64,000 nucleotides of DNA from Orobanche coerulescens (GCA_033398695.1 CM065802.1:203317096-203381095), one strand, 5' to 3'; shown: positions 1-12,055, numbered from the stretch's first letter. Notes: a model not told the origin generated them from the letters alone. Translations and numbers: made by a program.

Positions 1-284
1 AGATTGACCCAAAACAAGATCACGGCTGCTCGAACGATTTAAAACCGAAATACGAACAAGTTCGAAAGTATCAACGAACACGAGCGAGTCGATAGACTCG
101 AGAAAGAGAAAATGCAGGAGTCTAAAAACAACACGGGTACTACATTCGACCTCTTATAAAAGAAGGTCGCCCCGCAACTCGCAACAATGAAATCAAGGTG
201 ACGGCACAACAAGCAACCGTGAAACATCCTTCAAAGGCCTCTCAAAGCCGATTCCGATGACTGTCTGAAGCGCGAACTTCGAAA

Positions 285-345
285 GTCTCGGTAGCTAATT
301 CGCAAAACGGAATTCGGTGTCCCTCGAGTCCACACTTGAAATGTG
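285..345 (-). pseudogene. gag zinc-knuckle scar
   Basis: The minus strand reads a second CCHC-type knuckle (KCGLEGHRIPFCELATE). The first cysteine of the motif is replaced, since the residues before KCG read HF where CY is expected. Knuckles of the same family occur at 10311-10661, about 22838-22910 and 53214-53316. The surrounding gag is missing, so this is a relic of the capsid/nucleocapsid gene. Confidence 0.6.
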
Positions 346-1862
346 TTACCGACGAGAAGGACAGTTTACACGTGCATGCCCGGCACATCACGGTTGAAAC
401 GTCTCGGCTCGGCATACCGAAAATACAAATGCTAGATACAATGGGGCACAACGTCGCAAAATAACATAGCGGAGATGCCAACTCAAAGACAACAAAGAAT
501 CATAACACATACTATATACAACGATTACCATCATAAAGTAATACACACACAAACACTATAGCAACGACGGTATCGTTCGGCGACCTCGACGGCCCGAACG
601 ATAACCAGCACATAATTTCAACCATCATGAAACAATCACACATGTACACAAACGTACAAACTCAAGCTTCAACAGCTCACACCCGTGCGACAACACGCAA
701 ATCACCACGAGGCGACAAACAAGAATACCACCATACCTCTCACAGAGGACTAGTACAACAAATGCGTGGCAACGCCTCGACGTTCATGCCACCATTTCGA
801 TCACAATTCGGGGTTAACACCGTAACAAAAGTTCGAAAACCATACACGCATTTCCGGTCCGCAAACAGGAATGATAGGTTTTAAAAACAAAAACCACCTT
901 TGAAGACAGTTTGGAAACACCAATTGATCTTGAGTATCATTTTACAAAAAGTTGAACAAACATTATTTTCGAGACTTTGAAAATCATCTTGCGTTTGAAC
1001 AAAAATGAGGACACCTTCTCGTAGTGAAAAACTTTCAAAAATATTCGACCCTTGGGTCTAAGCAATCGCATTTGAAAATATCTCAAAATATTTTTGGTCC
1101 TCAACCTAAATTTTTTTGAAATGTATTGCGGCATTAGAAAACACCTTGAAAACACCGCTAGAAAATAATTCGTTTTAAAAGCACGTCTCGAATTTTAATT
1201 TTCTAAGACACTCAAGGTTTTCAAAATAATTCAATGGGCTAGAATGCCCAAAAATTTCTGTAATTACAAGGAACAATATAGCGCCGTGGTCCCGCGCCGA
1301 ACCCACCAGGCTAAAAACCATTCACAAAACGCCAAAAAGGCCGATGACGGTAATATTTCAAAACTCATAAAATCCATTTACAAAATACTAAATACCGTCA
1401 TAAGAATTTCGCCAAAATGATCAAGGCCATAATGCCAAAAACTTCGGTTAATGGAATCAATTTTCGAAATAAAACTCATCGGTAAAATACCGAAAATCAT
1501 TACAAAGGAACTCACGCAATGGATAAAAGGAATAAAGTCAAACATGCACAATCCATCAACACTACTCCTCATATGAACGAAGTATTAGAGTCGAGTAACC
1601 ACATATCACGAAATCAAAATTCATAAAAGAATTCCGTCGCTTAACAAATAATCATAAAAAAAATAGCTCGTGTCACACGAGGCACAACACAAAGAAGGAG
1701 ACTTACACACAGGTCGCACGAAGATGATGATCGCCCCACGATACTAATCACGACCAACAAACTCATACGACGCGTCGCGACACGACTCAGTCAGATAAAA
1801 TCCGACGAGACAAAAACTCGATAGACACCACTGACCCGACAGCCTAGGTTTCCACAACCTAA

Positions 1863-1874
1863 GCTCCGATACCA
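1863..1874 (-). other. Primer-binding site (initiator-Met tRNA)
   Basis: The minus strand reads TGGTATCGGAGC a few bases after the LTR end (TGTTACA). It is one base from the plant Ty3/gypsy consensus TGGTATCAGAGC, complementary to the 3' end of initiator-Met tRNA. Confidence 0.8.
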
Positions 1875-2735
1875 TTTATGTAACACCCCCAATCCACTCA
1901 GGGATATTACACGCCGTAGACCCTCTCCTCGAGGATCTACCAGCCGATAACTAAAATCAAACATCTAAACATCGCCTTTAAGGCTAAAATGACTCAGTAG
2001 ACCGACTTGGTCTTTCAATAATAACATACAACTCATTCCCAACACATACCCACGCAGGGGTCAAAATAAAATAAACTCCCGTACAACGGGGAAAAGATAC
2101 CGCAGCGGAAAAAGAAAATACAACTGGACCAATACGACATCAACGAAACCTCGTGTGATTAGTATCGTTCATCTTTCATCATCCTTCGTGCCGACCCTGT
2201 GCTATGCTCCAAAACATGAATTCAAAAATAGACATCCATTTCCGAATACTCGGGGTTAGCAAACTCCACTGTTTTGCTAGTGCAAGTACAAGTGCAAAAA
2301 TACGAGCCATACAATACAAGTTCCAAGAACAATAATAATCAGGAATCCTCAAAGATCCAAACGTAAAGAAAAGTACTTCCCGAGGCAAGAGTTTGGGTAA
2401 ACATTTCCAAAACCGAAAGATCGCAAATAAGGGAAACAATTTACAAAACAGCTTTAAAATGCCATCGAGAGTTTTAATAGAAAACAATTTAGGATTATAA
2501 AATCCTTCTCTTTCCAAAAGATCGATAGTGGTCACACCCAAACGCTTTGTTTTCGCAAATAGGAAATCACCAACAATTTACGTGGTCAAAGCCCAACATC
2601 ACGTGTCCTCAACGGACGTAAAATCAACGAAACATAATCACGCACGCGCATCGCCAGACCGGACGATACCACCGACATCCCACTCGAGGCCTCGAAGGAC
2701 CCTCCCGAGCCGGCTAGCGAAACAAATCACAACAT

Positions 2736-2957
2736 CTCACGGTTGGATCAATCACTTGTTGCATCCTCGGCCACATGATCGCATGCCATGTGCCACCGTA
2801 GATTAACTTTGGCGCTCACGGTTGGATCAATCACTTGTTGCATCCTCGGCCACATGATCACATGCCATGTGCCACCGTAGTTTTCCTTAGGCTCTCACGG
2901 TTGGATCAATCGCTTGTTGCATCCGGCCACATGATCACATGCCATGTGCCACCGTAG
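2736..2957. repeat. Three-unit minisatellite in LTR A1
   Basis: About 70-bp units that each begin CTCACGGTTGGATCAATC and end GCCATGTGCCACCGTAG, repeated three times with small changes. The same three units are present in LTR A2 (8326-8547). It lies in the transcribed (R/U5) part of the LTR. Confidence 0.9.
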
Positions 2958-3947
2958 GCCCCGCCCACATTCACACAATCACACACATATCACAATGCAA
3001 CAAAGATATCCAAATAATTCATCCAGAGGCATCAACACTTAGCCAAACACCACGTCAAACCACAACGCACCGAAATGAAATAATATGCGCCCACACGCAA
3101 TACCAAGTGCAACATCAACACCAAACATATCCATAGAGTTCACATAGTCATTCTCAAACCACACCATTTACAAAACACACGCGTTTTGAAAGCAAGCCTT
3201 TAACAAGGCTAAACCGAATCTTTTGAAAGTTCAAACACACGATCAAATAAACACATAGAGACGGTTACTAATTATCATATCCACAAAACAAGAATTGTAT
3301 GGACAAGGTACTTGCCTCGATACCACGAGCACGGAACCACGAACGGATACGGCTCAACCGAAGCTTCGAACGCCCGATGCTAACGAAAAGGGAATACGAC
3401 GAACGGAACGGAAGAATCAAGCACGGCCGTGAGGAACCGACGAAAATGAACCTAACGATTCGAATAGCACAATCACAACCACTTCTAAACGATTATGGAA
3501 ATGGAATACACGGAACCCCGCCTACGATTCATGTATATTCATACCGAAAACAACAACGAGGCGGACCACAACCAAACCCTCTCGATTCCGTAAAAATCCA
3601 CAAAATATCCATGAATCCGTAGGGAAACTAAAGATACTAACAAGATTAATCATATTCATCATGAATCCATCAACGAAACGGAAAGAATCGGACAAAACCC
3701 CAAAATCCCCAATTATCCAAAAAGGTAGGGTTTCAAGAGATATTACCTTGAGTGATTCAAGTGTTAAGATCCGTAGAACACGCGTTAGATTGATTATCCG
3801 AGCCTCACAACCGAAAAGAAATGATGAAAATCGACCCCCGGATGAAGAACTCTCTCCCTCTATCTCTCCTCTCTCGCGGCGTGATGGAAAAATTGGAAAG
3901 AAATGAGCTTCACGCTCAAAACAACGCATTTAAAGTGTAACACCAGA

Positions 3948-3980
3948 CCTATCGGCCGGCCTATCGGCCGATAGGCCCAC
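3948..3980. promoter_or_regulatory. U3 palindrome cluster, LTR A1
   Basis: Overlapping copies of CTATCGGCCGATAG and half-sites lie directly before the probable start region of the minus-strand LTR (a TATA-like TTTAAATG lies about 20 bp downstream in element sense). A role in promoter binding is inferred from position only. Confidence 0.6.
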
Positions 3981-5871
3981 CCGATCGCCATACTGAATGT
4001 AGGCAGTAGAGGAAATCGACCCCCCATCGCGCCCGAAAGCCTCCGGTAAGTGCTCGGCCAAAACCGGACACGACCATAACTCTCTCGTCCGGACTCCGAT
4101 TGACTCACCGTTTGAACCATTGGAAAGCTAACTCGATGTTCTATAATATTGCAAAGATTTATAATTTTTGGAGTCATCAAAAATTAATGGTGATCTAACA
4201 AAGACGAACTCATACTTAGAAAAGTCGTTTAGTAATCCCGAATTCAACAAAACGACACCGAAACCCGAACTGAATACGAACCAAGATACGGTTACGAAGT
4301 ACTCACAAAGACGAATCTAAGAGCTAGTAGGACACACGATTCCGACCACCCGAAGGCTCGAATTCAACAACGGAAGTAATTACCCAAAACTTTGGGAAAT
4401 TACGAAAATGGCCCAAAACGTCCGAAAATCACGATACGCGATCGAAACACCAAACCAAAGCTCGCAACATGAATAATAACATTAAATGAACTTACGAGAA
4501 ACTCAAACGACAGCTGGACGAGATTCGCAAGAATCGAGCTCAAGTGCGAAAAGTCGCTAAAAGCACGGAACTCAACAAAACAACACCAAACGAACTCGGA
4601 TGACAAAAAGTGAAGAATTAATCATTCTCGAAATGACGAAATGGTCATGAGCGAGTCGTCAAAACGGACTTCCGCCGAAAAAAAGAAAATTACCGAAATT
4701 CGAAATTGCGGATATTACATTCTACCCTCCTTAAAAGAAGTTTCGTCCCGAAACTTAAAACAAGTAGGGGGAAGCAATATACCCTGCCAGGAAAACTCGA
4801 CGAGATACGCAAAAACCGAAAACTCGCGCCCGACGGCGAAACGCTGCAAGAAACGCAAAGAGACATACGGCGTGAAAACACGCTCCACGACGACCAATAC
4901 CACGTCGCCGTTAGGAACATACTAAAGTCAACAAGTGACAAGCGTCAACAAACAGATAGTATAATCCAGTCGATTATCCAGACAATCACAAAACACAACG
5001 AACGAAAATCAACAGGATTGACCCACCCAACGGTACATCAATCAAAACGTGGCCAACCGCTGAACAAATACAGAATTCCACCGCCCAAGGGTTGGAAGAT
5101 TGAAAACGAGACTAACTTCCCGAACTTAAGGGAATTTCGAAAGAGTCTGAATGTTCAACAATCACGAAACGAGATCAACAAAAACTGAACAATCAAACGA
5201 TCGAACCACAAAGATCGAGACAACAAAAATCGAACGATCATGTTCGAATCACAAAGAACAATAAAGTTCAAACAACAACTCCCAGGACGATCTGGTGAGA
5301 ACTACAAGACATGCATTGCCGAAGATCCACAGGAAAGGGAATAGCGATTGAAAAGTCACAACGACAACGAGTTATTCCGAAATAACACCACACTCGTTCG
5401 ATCAACAAAAGCAAGGAGCAGGGCAAGCTCAGAAATGTCAACGAACATAAATGAGTCGACAGAGTCGAAAACACAAGAGTTCCAAAGCCGATCCACTTCG
5501 AATAAAAGAACTTGTAGAACCAGATGATGTCACTCCCAAACAAGGTTCACAAGAATCGAACTGAACTCAAAAAAATCACAGCGATAACCAGATTGACCCA
5601 AAACAAGATCACAGCTCGTTCGAACGACGAAACCGAAATACAGAACAAGTTCAGAAAGTATCAACGAACACGAGCGAGTCGATAGACTCGAGAAAGAGAA
5701 AATGCAGGAGTCTAAAAACAACACGGGTACTACATTCGACCTCTTATAAAAGAAGGTCGCCCCCGCAACTCGCAACAGCGAAATCAAGGTGACGGCACAA
5801 CAAGCAACTGACAGAAACATCCTTCAAAGGCCTCTCAAAGCCGATTCCGATGACTGTGCTGAAGCGCGAAC

Positions 5872-5945
5872 TTCGAAAGTCTCGGTAGCTAATTCGCAAA
5901 ACGGAATTCGGTGTCCCTCGAGTCCACACTTGAAATGTGTTACCG
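5872..5945 (-). pseudogene. gag zinc-knuckle scar, second copy
   Basis: The same nucleotides as in the copy at 285-345 (complement of CTCGAGTCCACACTTGAAAT and flanks) encode the KCGLEGHR core on the minus strand. It is surrounded by sequence with no gag continuation, so it marks a pre-existing internal deletion shared by both units. Confidence 0.55.
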
Positions 5946-7458
5946 ACGAGAAGGACAGTTTACACGTGCATGCCCCGGCACATCACGGTTGAAACGTCTC
6001 GGCTCGGCATACCGAAAATACAAATGCTAGATACAATGGGGCACAACGTCGCAAAATAACATAGCGGAGATGCCAACTCAAAGACAACAAAGAATCATAA
6101 CACATACAATATACAACGACTACCATCATAAACTAATACACACACAAACACTATCGCCACGACGGTATCGTTCGCGACCTCGACGGCCCGAACGATAACC
6201 AAAGACATAATTTCAACCATCATGAAACAATCACACATGTACACAAACGTACAAACTCAAGCTTCAAGCTCACACCCGTGCGACAACACGCAAATCACCA
6301 CGAGGCGACAAACAAGAAATACCGGTTCATACCTCTCACGAGAGGACTAGTACAACAAATGCGTGGCAACGCCTCGACGTTCATGCCACCATTTCGATCA
6401 CAATTCGGGTTAACACCGTAACAAAGTTCGAAAACCATACACGCATTTCCGGTCCGCAAACAGAATGATAGGTTTTAAAAACAAAAACCACCTTTGAAGA
6501 CAGTTTGGAAACACCAATTGATCTTGAGTATCATTTTACAAAAGTTGAACAAACATCATTTTCGAGACTTTGAAAATCATCTTGCGTTTGAACAAAAATG
6601 AGGACACCTTCTCGTAGTGAAAAACTTTCAAAAATATTCGACCCTTGGGTCTAAGCAACTGCATTTGAAAATATCTCAAAATTATTTTTGGTCCTCAACC
6701 GGAAATTTTTTTTGAAATGTATTGCGGCATTAGAAAACACCTTGAAAACACCGCCAGAAAATAATTCGTTTTAAAAGCACGTCTCGAATTTTAATTTTCT
6801 AAGACACTCAAGGTTTTCAAAATAATTCAATGGGCTAGAATGCCCAAAAATTTCAGGTAATTACAAGGAACAATATAGCGCCGTGGGTCCCGCGCCGGAA
6901 CCCACCAGGCTAAAAAACCATTCACAAAAACGCCAAAAAGGCCGATGACGGTAATATTTCAAAAACTCATAAAATCCATTTACAAAATACTAAATACCGT
7001 CATAAGAATTTCGCCAAAATGATCAAGGCCATAATGCCAAAAACTCGGTTAATGGAATCAATTTTCGAAATAAAACTCAGTCGGTAAAATACCGAAAATC
7101 ATTACAAAGGAACTCACGCAGCGGATAAAAGGAATAAAGTCAAACATGCACAATCCATCAACACTACTCCTCATATGAACGAAGTATTAGAGTCGAGTAA
7201 CCACATATCACGAAATCAAAATTCATAAAAGAATTCCGTCGCTTAACAAATAATCATAAAAAAAATAGCTCGTGTCACACGAGGCACAACACAAAGAAGG
7301 GAGACTTACGACACAGTCGCACGAAGATGATGATCGCCCACGATACTAATCACGACCAACAAACTCATACGACGCGTCGCGACACGACTCCGATAAAATC
7401 CGACGAGACAAAAACTCGATAGACACCATCGACCCGACACTAGGTTTCCACAACCTAA

Positions 7459-7470
7459 GCTCCGATACCA
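7459..7470 (-). other. Primer-binding site (initiator-Met tRNA)
   Basis: Minus strand TGGTATCGGAGC, identical to the site at 1863-1874, four bases past the LTR A2 end. Confidence 0.8.
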
Positions 7471-8325
7471 TTTATGTAACACCCCAATCCACTCGGGGAT
7501 ATTACACGCCGTAGACCCTCTCCTCGAGGATCTACCAGCCGATAACTAAAATCAAACATCTAAACATCGCCTTTAAGGCTAAAATGACTCAAGAGACCGA
7601 CTTGGTCTTTCAATAATAACATACAACTCATTCCCAATACATACCCACGCAGGTCAAAATAAAATAAACTCCCGTACAACGGGAAAAGATACCGCAGCGG
7701 AAAAGAAAATACAACTGGACCAATACGACATCAACGGAACCTCGTGTGATTAGTATCGTTCATCTTTCATCATCCTTCGTGCCGACCACGTGCTATGCTC
7801 CAAAACCCGAATGCAAAAATAGACATCCACCCCGAATACTCGGGGGTTAGCAAACTCCACTGTTTTGCTAGTGCAAGTACAAGTGCAAAAATACGAGCCA
7901 TACAATACAAGTTCCAAGAACAATAATAATCAGAATCCTCAAAGATCCAAACGTAAAGAAAAGTACTTCCGAGGCAAGAGTTTGGGTAAACATTTCCAAA
8001 ACCGAAAGATCGCAAATAAGGGAAACAATTTACAAAACAGTTTAAAATGCCATCGAGAGTTTTAATAGAAAACAATTTAGGATTATAAAATCCTTCTCTT
8101 TCCAAAAGATCGATAGGGTCACAGTCCAAACGTTTGTTTTCGCAAATAGGAAATCACCAACAATTTACAGGGTCAAAGCCCAACATCACGTGTCCTCAAC
8201 GGACGTAAAATCAACGAAACATAATCACGCACGCGCATCGCCTAGGACCGGGACGATACCACCGACATCCCACTCGAGGCCTCGAAGGACCCTCCCGAGC
8301 TGGCTAGCGAAACAAATCACAACAT

Positions 8326-8547
8326 CTCACGGTTGGATCAATCACTTGTTGCATCCTGGCCACATGATCGCATGCCATGTGCCACCGTAGATTAACTTTG
8401 GCGCTCACGGTTGGATCAATCACTTGTTGCATCCTGGCCACATGATCACATGCCATGTGCCACCGTAGTTTTCCTTAGGCTCTCACGGTAGGATCAATCG
8501 CTTGTTGCATCCAGGCCACATGATCACATGCCATGTGCCACCGTAGG
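8326..8547. repeat. Three-unit minisatellite in LTR A2
   Basis: Same three approximately 70-bp units as at 2736-2957. Confidence 0.9.
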
Positions 8548-9540
8548 CCCCGCCCACATTCACACAATCACACACATATCACAATGCAACAAAGATATCC
8601 AAATAATTCATCCAGAGGCATCAACACTTAGCCAAACACCACGTCAAACCACAACGCACCGAAATGAAATAATATGCGCCCACACGCAATACCAAGTGCA
8701 ACATCAACACCAAACATATCCATAGAGTTCACATAGTCATTCTCAAACCACACCATTTACAAAACACACGCGTTTTGAAAGCAAGCCTTTAACAAGGCTA
8801 AACCGAATCTTTTGAAAGTTCGAAACACACGATCAAATAAACACATAGAGACGGTTACTAATTATCATATCCACAAAACAAGAATTGTATGGACAAGGTA
8901 CTTGCCTCGATACCACGAGCACGGAACCACGAACGGATACGGCTCAACCGGGAAGCTTCGAACGCCCGATGCTAACGAAAAGGGAATACGACAACGAGCG
9001 GAGCGGAAGAATCAAGCACGACCGTGAGGAACCGACGAAAATGAACCTAACGATTCGAATAGCACAATCACAACCACTTCTAAACGATTATGGAAATGGA
9101 ATACACCGGAACCCCGCCTACGATTCATGTATATTCATACCGAAAACAACAACGAGGGCGGACCACAACCAAACCCTCTCGATTCCGTAAAAATCCACAA
9201 AATATCCATGAATCAGGGAAACTAAAGATACTAACAAGATTAATCATATTCATCATGAATCCATCAACGAAACGGAAAGAATCGGACAAAACCCCAAAAT
9301 CCCCAATTATCCAAAAAGGTAGGGTTTCAAGAGATATTACCTTGAGTGATTCAAGTGTTAAGATCCGTAGAACACGCGTTAGATTGATTATCCGAGCCTC
9401 ACAACCGAAAAGAAATGATGAAAATCGACCCTGATGAAGAACTCTCTCCTCTATATCTCCTCTCTCGCGGCGCGATGGAAAAATTGGAAAGAAATGAGCT
9501 TCACGCTCAAAACAACGCATTTAAAGTGTAACACAGCAGA

Positions 9541-9630
9541 CCTATCGGCGGCCTATCGGCCGATAGGCCCAACCGATAGCCATATCGAATGTAGGCAGAG
9601 AGTCTATCGACCCCCTATCGGCCGAAAGGC
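9541..9630. promoter_or_regulatory. U3 palindrome cluster, LTR A2
   Basis: Contains CTATCGGCCGATAG, CTATCGGC half-sites and CCTATCGGCCGAAAGG. Same place in the LTR as the cluster at 3948-3980 but better preserved downstream. Confidence 0.6.
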
Positions 9631-10310
9631 TCTGGAAGTGCTCGGCCAAAATCGAAACGACCATAACTCTCTCGTCCGACTCGATTGACTCACCGTTTGA
9701 ACCATTGGAAAGCTAACTCGATGTTCTATAATATTGCAAAGATTTATAATTTTTGGAGTCATCAAAAATTAATGGTGATCTAACAAAGACGAACTCATAC
9801 TTAGAAAAGTCGTTTAGTAATCCCGATTCAAAGAAACGACAGAAACCCGAACCCGAATACGAACCGAAGATACGGTTACGAAGTACTCACAAAGACGAAT
9901 CTAAGAGCTAGTAGGACACACGATTCCGACCACCCGAAGGCTCGGAATTCAACAACGGAAGTAATTACCCAAAACTTTGGGAAATTACGAAAATGGCCCA
10001 AAACGTCCGAAAATCACGATACGCGATCGAAACACCAAACCAAAGCTCGCAACATGAATAATAACATTAAATGAACTTACGAGAAACTCGAAACGACAGT
10101 TTCGGACGAGATTCGCAAGAATCGAGCTCAAGTGCGGAAAAGTCGCTAAAAAGCACGGAACTCAACAAAACAACACCGAAACGAACTCGGATGACAAAAA
10201 GTGAAGAATTAATCATTCTCGAAATGACGAAATGGTCATGAGCGAGTCGTCAAAACGGACTTCCGCCGAAAAAAAGAAAATTACCGAAATTCGAAATTGC
10301 GGATATTACA

Positions 10311-10661
10311 GAGTCCGTATTGGTAGCGAAGAATCAGAAGATCTCCGTTGACGTATCAGAAAGTAAGGGAATTGGGATTCCCACGCCTCAACTCTCGTAT
10401 CAGCCGAGTATGGGACCTTCTCGGTCAGCTAGAGAAACCAAAGGACCCAAGCCGATGTCTTTGAGTTCTGGTAATGCTCCTAGGTGTTTCAACTGTAACG
10501 TTCTAGGCCATGAACGCGCGCATTGTAAGAAACCGCTAATGACTTGTTATAATTGTGGACACGAGGGGCATCGAGTTCAGTACTGCGAGATTGTTGCCGA
10601 GATGATAAGGGACCGGAGTACCATTCCTACTTCCGGAGGGCCCAGTGATGTCCAGTTATAG
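10311..10661 (+). pseudogene. gag: gag C-terminal fragment with two zinc knuckles
   Basis: An open frame of about 113 residues that starts at the junction with LTR A2, so the real N-terminus is missing. It reads a low-complexity linker and then two CCHC knuckles, CFNCNVLGHERAHC and CYNCGHEGHRVQYC, followed by a stop. Tandem CCHC knuckles at the end of Gag bind packaged RNA. The second knuckle is followed by a stop and a non-coding 3' module rather than by protease and RT, so this is the gag end of a pol-less derivative, as in the other non-autonomous copies here. Confidence 0.8.
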
Positions 10662-10663
10662 TG

Positions 10664-11329
10664 TTTTTGGTACTAGTTGCGCGGATTGTTTCTCGTGTAG
10701 AGATGTATTTTGTGACGTTTTTACGTTTGGAACTTGTTAAATGATATTTTGTCTTGAATAAGTTCCCGTATAGTTGTTGAACCTACAAAGGCGTGACAGT
10801 GGACCTCGGGGTCATGAACATGGTATTTTATTATGTGTCGTTATATTTTGTTTCGTATCACTGTGATAACCTTAATTTAAGTTTCGGGACAAAAATTATT
10901 TTTAGTATGATAGAATGTAATATCCGGTATTCTCGTTTTCTGTTATCTTGAATTATTTGTGTTTTGACGTCGGCATTTTCTTGTTGATGAGTATCGGAGT
11001 GATTTCTATCATGATATTCTATTTGTTTCTTTCGCATAGCCATTTTAGTCGAGTGCGGCTTGTTGTCGCCCGCGCTTCTTTGATTAAATGTGTGCATGTG
11101 ATGTGACGTTAATTGCTCGTTATTGTTTTGAATCATAGTCGGTGGCGTTGTGTTGGTCGTCGTGGAGCGTGTTTTCACGCTGTATATTCCTCTGCGTTGC
11201 TTGTAACGTTTCGTCATTAGGCGTAAGTTACACATTTCTTGTGTATCTCGTTGAGTTTTCCTGGCGGGATATTGCTTCTCCCTACTTGTTTTAAGTTTCG
11301 GGACGAAACTTATTTTAAGGAGGGTAGTA
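10664..11329 (+). mobile_element. 3' module of a pol-less element, with an internal LTR-start echo
   Basis: Non-coding sequence between the gag stop and the polypurine end GGAGGGTAGTA. It is homologous to the minus-strand 4720-5590 segment. Near 10881-10945 the PPT/LTR boundary motif (GTTTCGGGAC... followed by TGTAATATCCGG at 10916) appears once before the true LTR start at 11330, so an LTR beginning has been embedded in the internal region, probably by template switching. Confidence 0.65.
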
Positions 11330-11837
11330 TGTAATATCCGCAATTTCGATTTCAGATAATTTTCTTTTTTCAGCGGGGGTCCATTTTGACGACTCGCTCA
11401 TGACTGTATCGTCATTCTGAGAATGATTAATTCTGGACTTTTTGTCATCCGAGTTCGTTTCGGTATCGTTTTGTTGAGTTCCTTGTCCTTAAATGACTTT
11501 TCTGCACTTGAGTTCGATTCTTGCGAATCTCGTCCGAAACTGTTGTTACGAGTTTCTCGTAAGTTCATTGAATGTTATTATTCATGTTGTGAGCTTTGGC
11601 TTAGTGTTTCAATCGTGTATCGTATATTTCGGACGTTTTGGGACGTTTTCGTAATTTCCCAAAGTTTGGGGTAATAACTTTCCGTTGTCGAAGTTCGAGC
11701 CTTCGGGTGGTCGGAATCATGTGTTCTCTTAGCGCTTGGTTTTGTCTTTGCGAGTACTTCATAACCGTATCTTCGATTTATATTCAGGTTCGGGTTTCGG
11801 GGCCGTGTCAGACTCGATATTGGCCTCCTATTGTATC

Positions 11838-12045
11838 ACACGAGCAGGCCACACGAGCACGTGGTCGTGCGTGGCGCTCGTGCGCTATCCAGCGCTCGGC
11901 AGTGAGCTCCAGGGACGCACGAGAAGGACACACGAGCAACTACTCGTGCGCGTTGCTCGTGCGTGGTGTCAGTGGCTGGGCAGTGGCCTAGCGCATGACC
12001 AAACACACGAGCACTTGGTTGTGCATTATGGTCGTGCGTCGCTGG
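11838..12045. promoter_or_regulatory. U3 palindrome cluster, GCACGAGC type
   Basis: About a dozen copies in both orientations of CACGAGCA / GCTCGTGC and close variants, ending within about 10 bp of the TATA box at 12048. The motif differs from that of LTR A although the LTR starts are homologous. Confidence 0.6.
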
Positions 12046-12047
12046 TG

Positions 12048-12055
12048 TATATAAG
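12048..12055 (+). promoter_or_regulatory. TATA box of LTR A-plus
   Basis: TATATAAG followed by GGGGACAG, directly downstream of the palindrome cluster. A C+T-rich probable start region with CCTCCCCTTCTTC follows. Confidence 0.6.

Larger units (their letters stand above)
1..1878 (-). mobile_element. Second internal domain of the tandem array (partial)
   Basis: Homologous base for base, with small indels, to 5589-7474. It begins on the minus strand with the PBS and continues to the window edge. No long open frame is present. The only coding relic is the zinc-knuckle scar near 285-345. The remainder is leader or degenerate sequence in which I recognise nothing. Confidence 0.75.
1879..4719 (-). 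repeat. LTR A1 (shared central LTR of the array)
   Basis: Starts on the minus strand with TGTAATATCCGCAATTTCG at 4719 and ends TGTTACA at 1879, about 2.84 kb, long even for chromoviruses. Upstream (4720-4745) is the usual polypurine end, downstream a PBS. It contains, in element order, a hairpin near 4382-4400, a palindrome cluster at 3948-3980, and a three-unit tandem repeat at 2736-2957. Its body is closely similar to LTRs E and F, for example the stretch around 3500-3620 compared with 50955-51070. Confidence 0.88.
4720..7474 (-). mobile_element. Complete short internal domain of array unit
   Basis: On the minus strand it runs from the PBS (7470-7459) to the polypurine end next to LTR A1. 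It holds a leader with no open frame, a zinc-knuckle scar near 5872-5945, and then a 3' module (about 4720-5590) homologous to 10664-11329, 22960-23719 and 48983-49440. No pol motifs (DTG/DSG, FIDD, DD35E) are found. The plus-strand open frames across 4641-5188 are antisense reading of the 3' module, and the frame is not kept between copies, so they are not called as genes. Confidence 0.8.
1..10310 (-). mobile_element. Tandem array of non-autonomous Ty3/gypsy elements (LTR-internal-LTR-internal)
   Basis: Reading the minus strand from 10310 downwards, the order is LTR (10310-7475), primer-binding site, internal domain (7474-4720), polypurine end, LTR (4719-1879), primer-binding site, and a second internal domain that runs off the left edge. 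The two LTRs, and the two internal domains where both are present, are near-identical apart from small indels. The central LTR is therefore both the 3' LTR of one unit and the 5' LTR of the next, the signature of unequal or template-switch recombination between identical elements. The complete internal domain is only about 2.75 kb and shows no protease, reverse transcriptase or integrase. These are deletion derivatives that would need a partner in trans. The PBS and LTR ends match chromovirus elements H and G in this window. Confidence 0.85.
7475..10310 (-). repeat. LTR A2 (5' LTR of the array)
   Basis: Starts TGTAATATCCGCAATTTCG on the minus strand at 10310 and ends TGTTACA at 7475, about 2.84 kb, near-identical to LTR A1. 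Its outer end abuts plus-strand gag sequence at 10311, so the array inserted into, or recombined with, another copy of the same family in opposite orientation. Confidence 0.88.

Noticed and set aside
2179..2541. 120-codon minus-strand frame in LTR A1, also present at 7770-8129
   Set aside because: Present in both copies only because the LTRs are near-identical. Indels change the reading, no motif is seen, and it lies in LTR transcribed sequence.
4641..5188. Plus-strand open frames of 94-160 codons across the 3' module
   Set aside because: Antisense to the element. The corresponding frames at 10858-11343 and 23230-23630 are not kept in phase and similarity is at the DNA level (stem-loops), so they are not protein genes.
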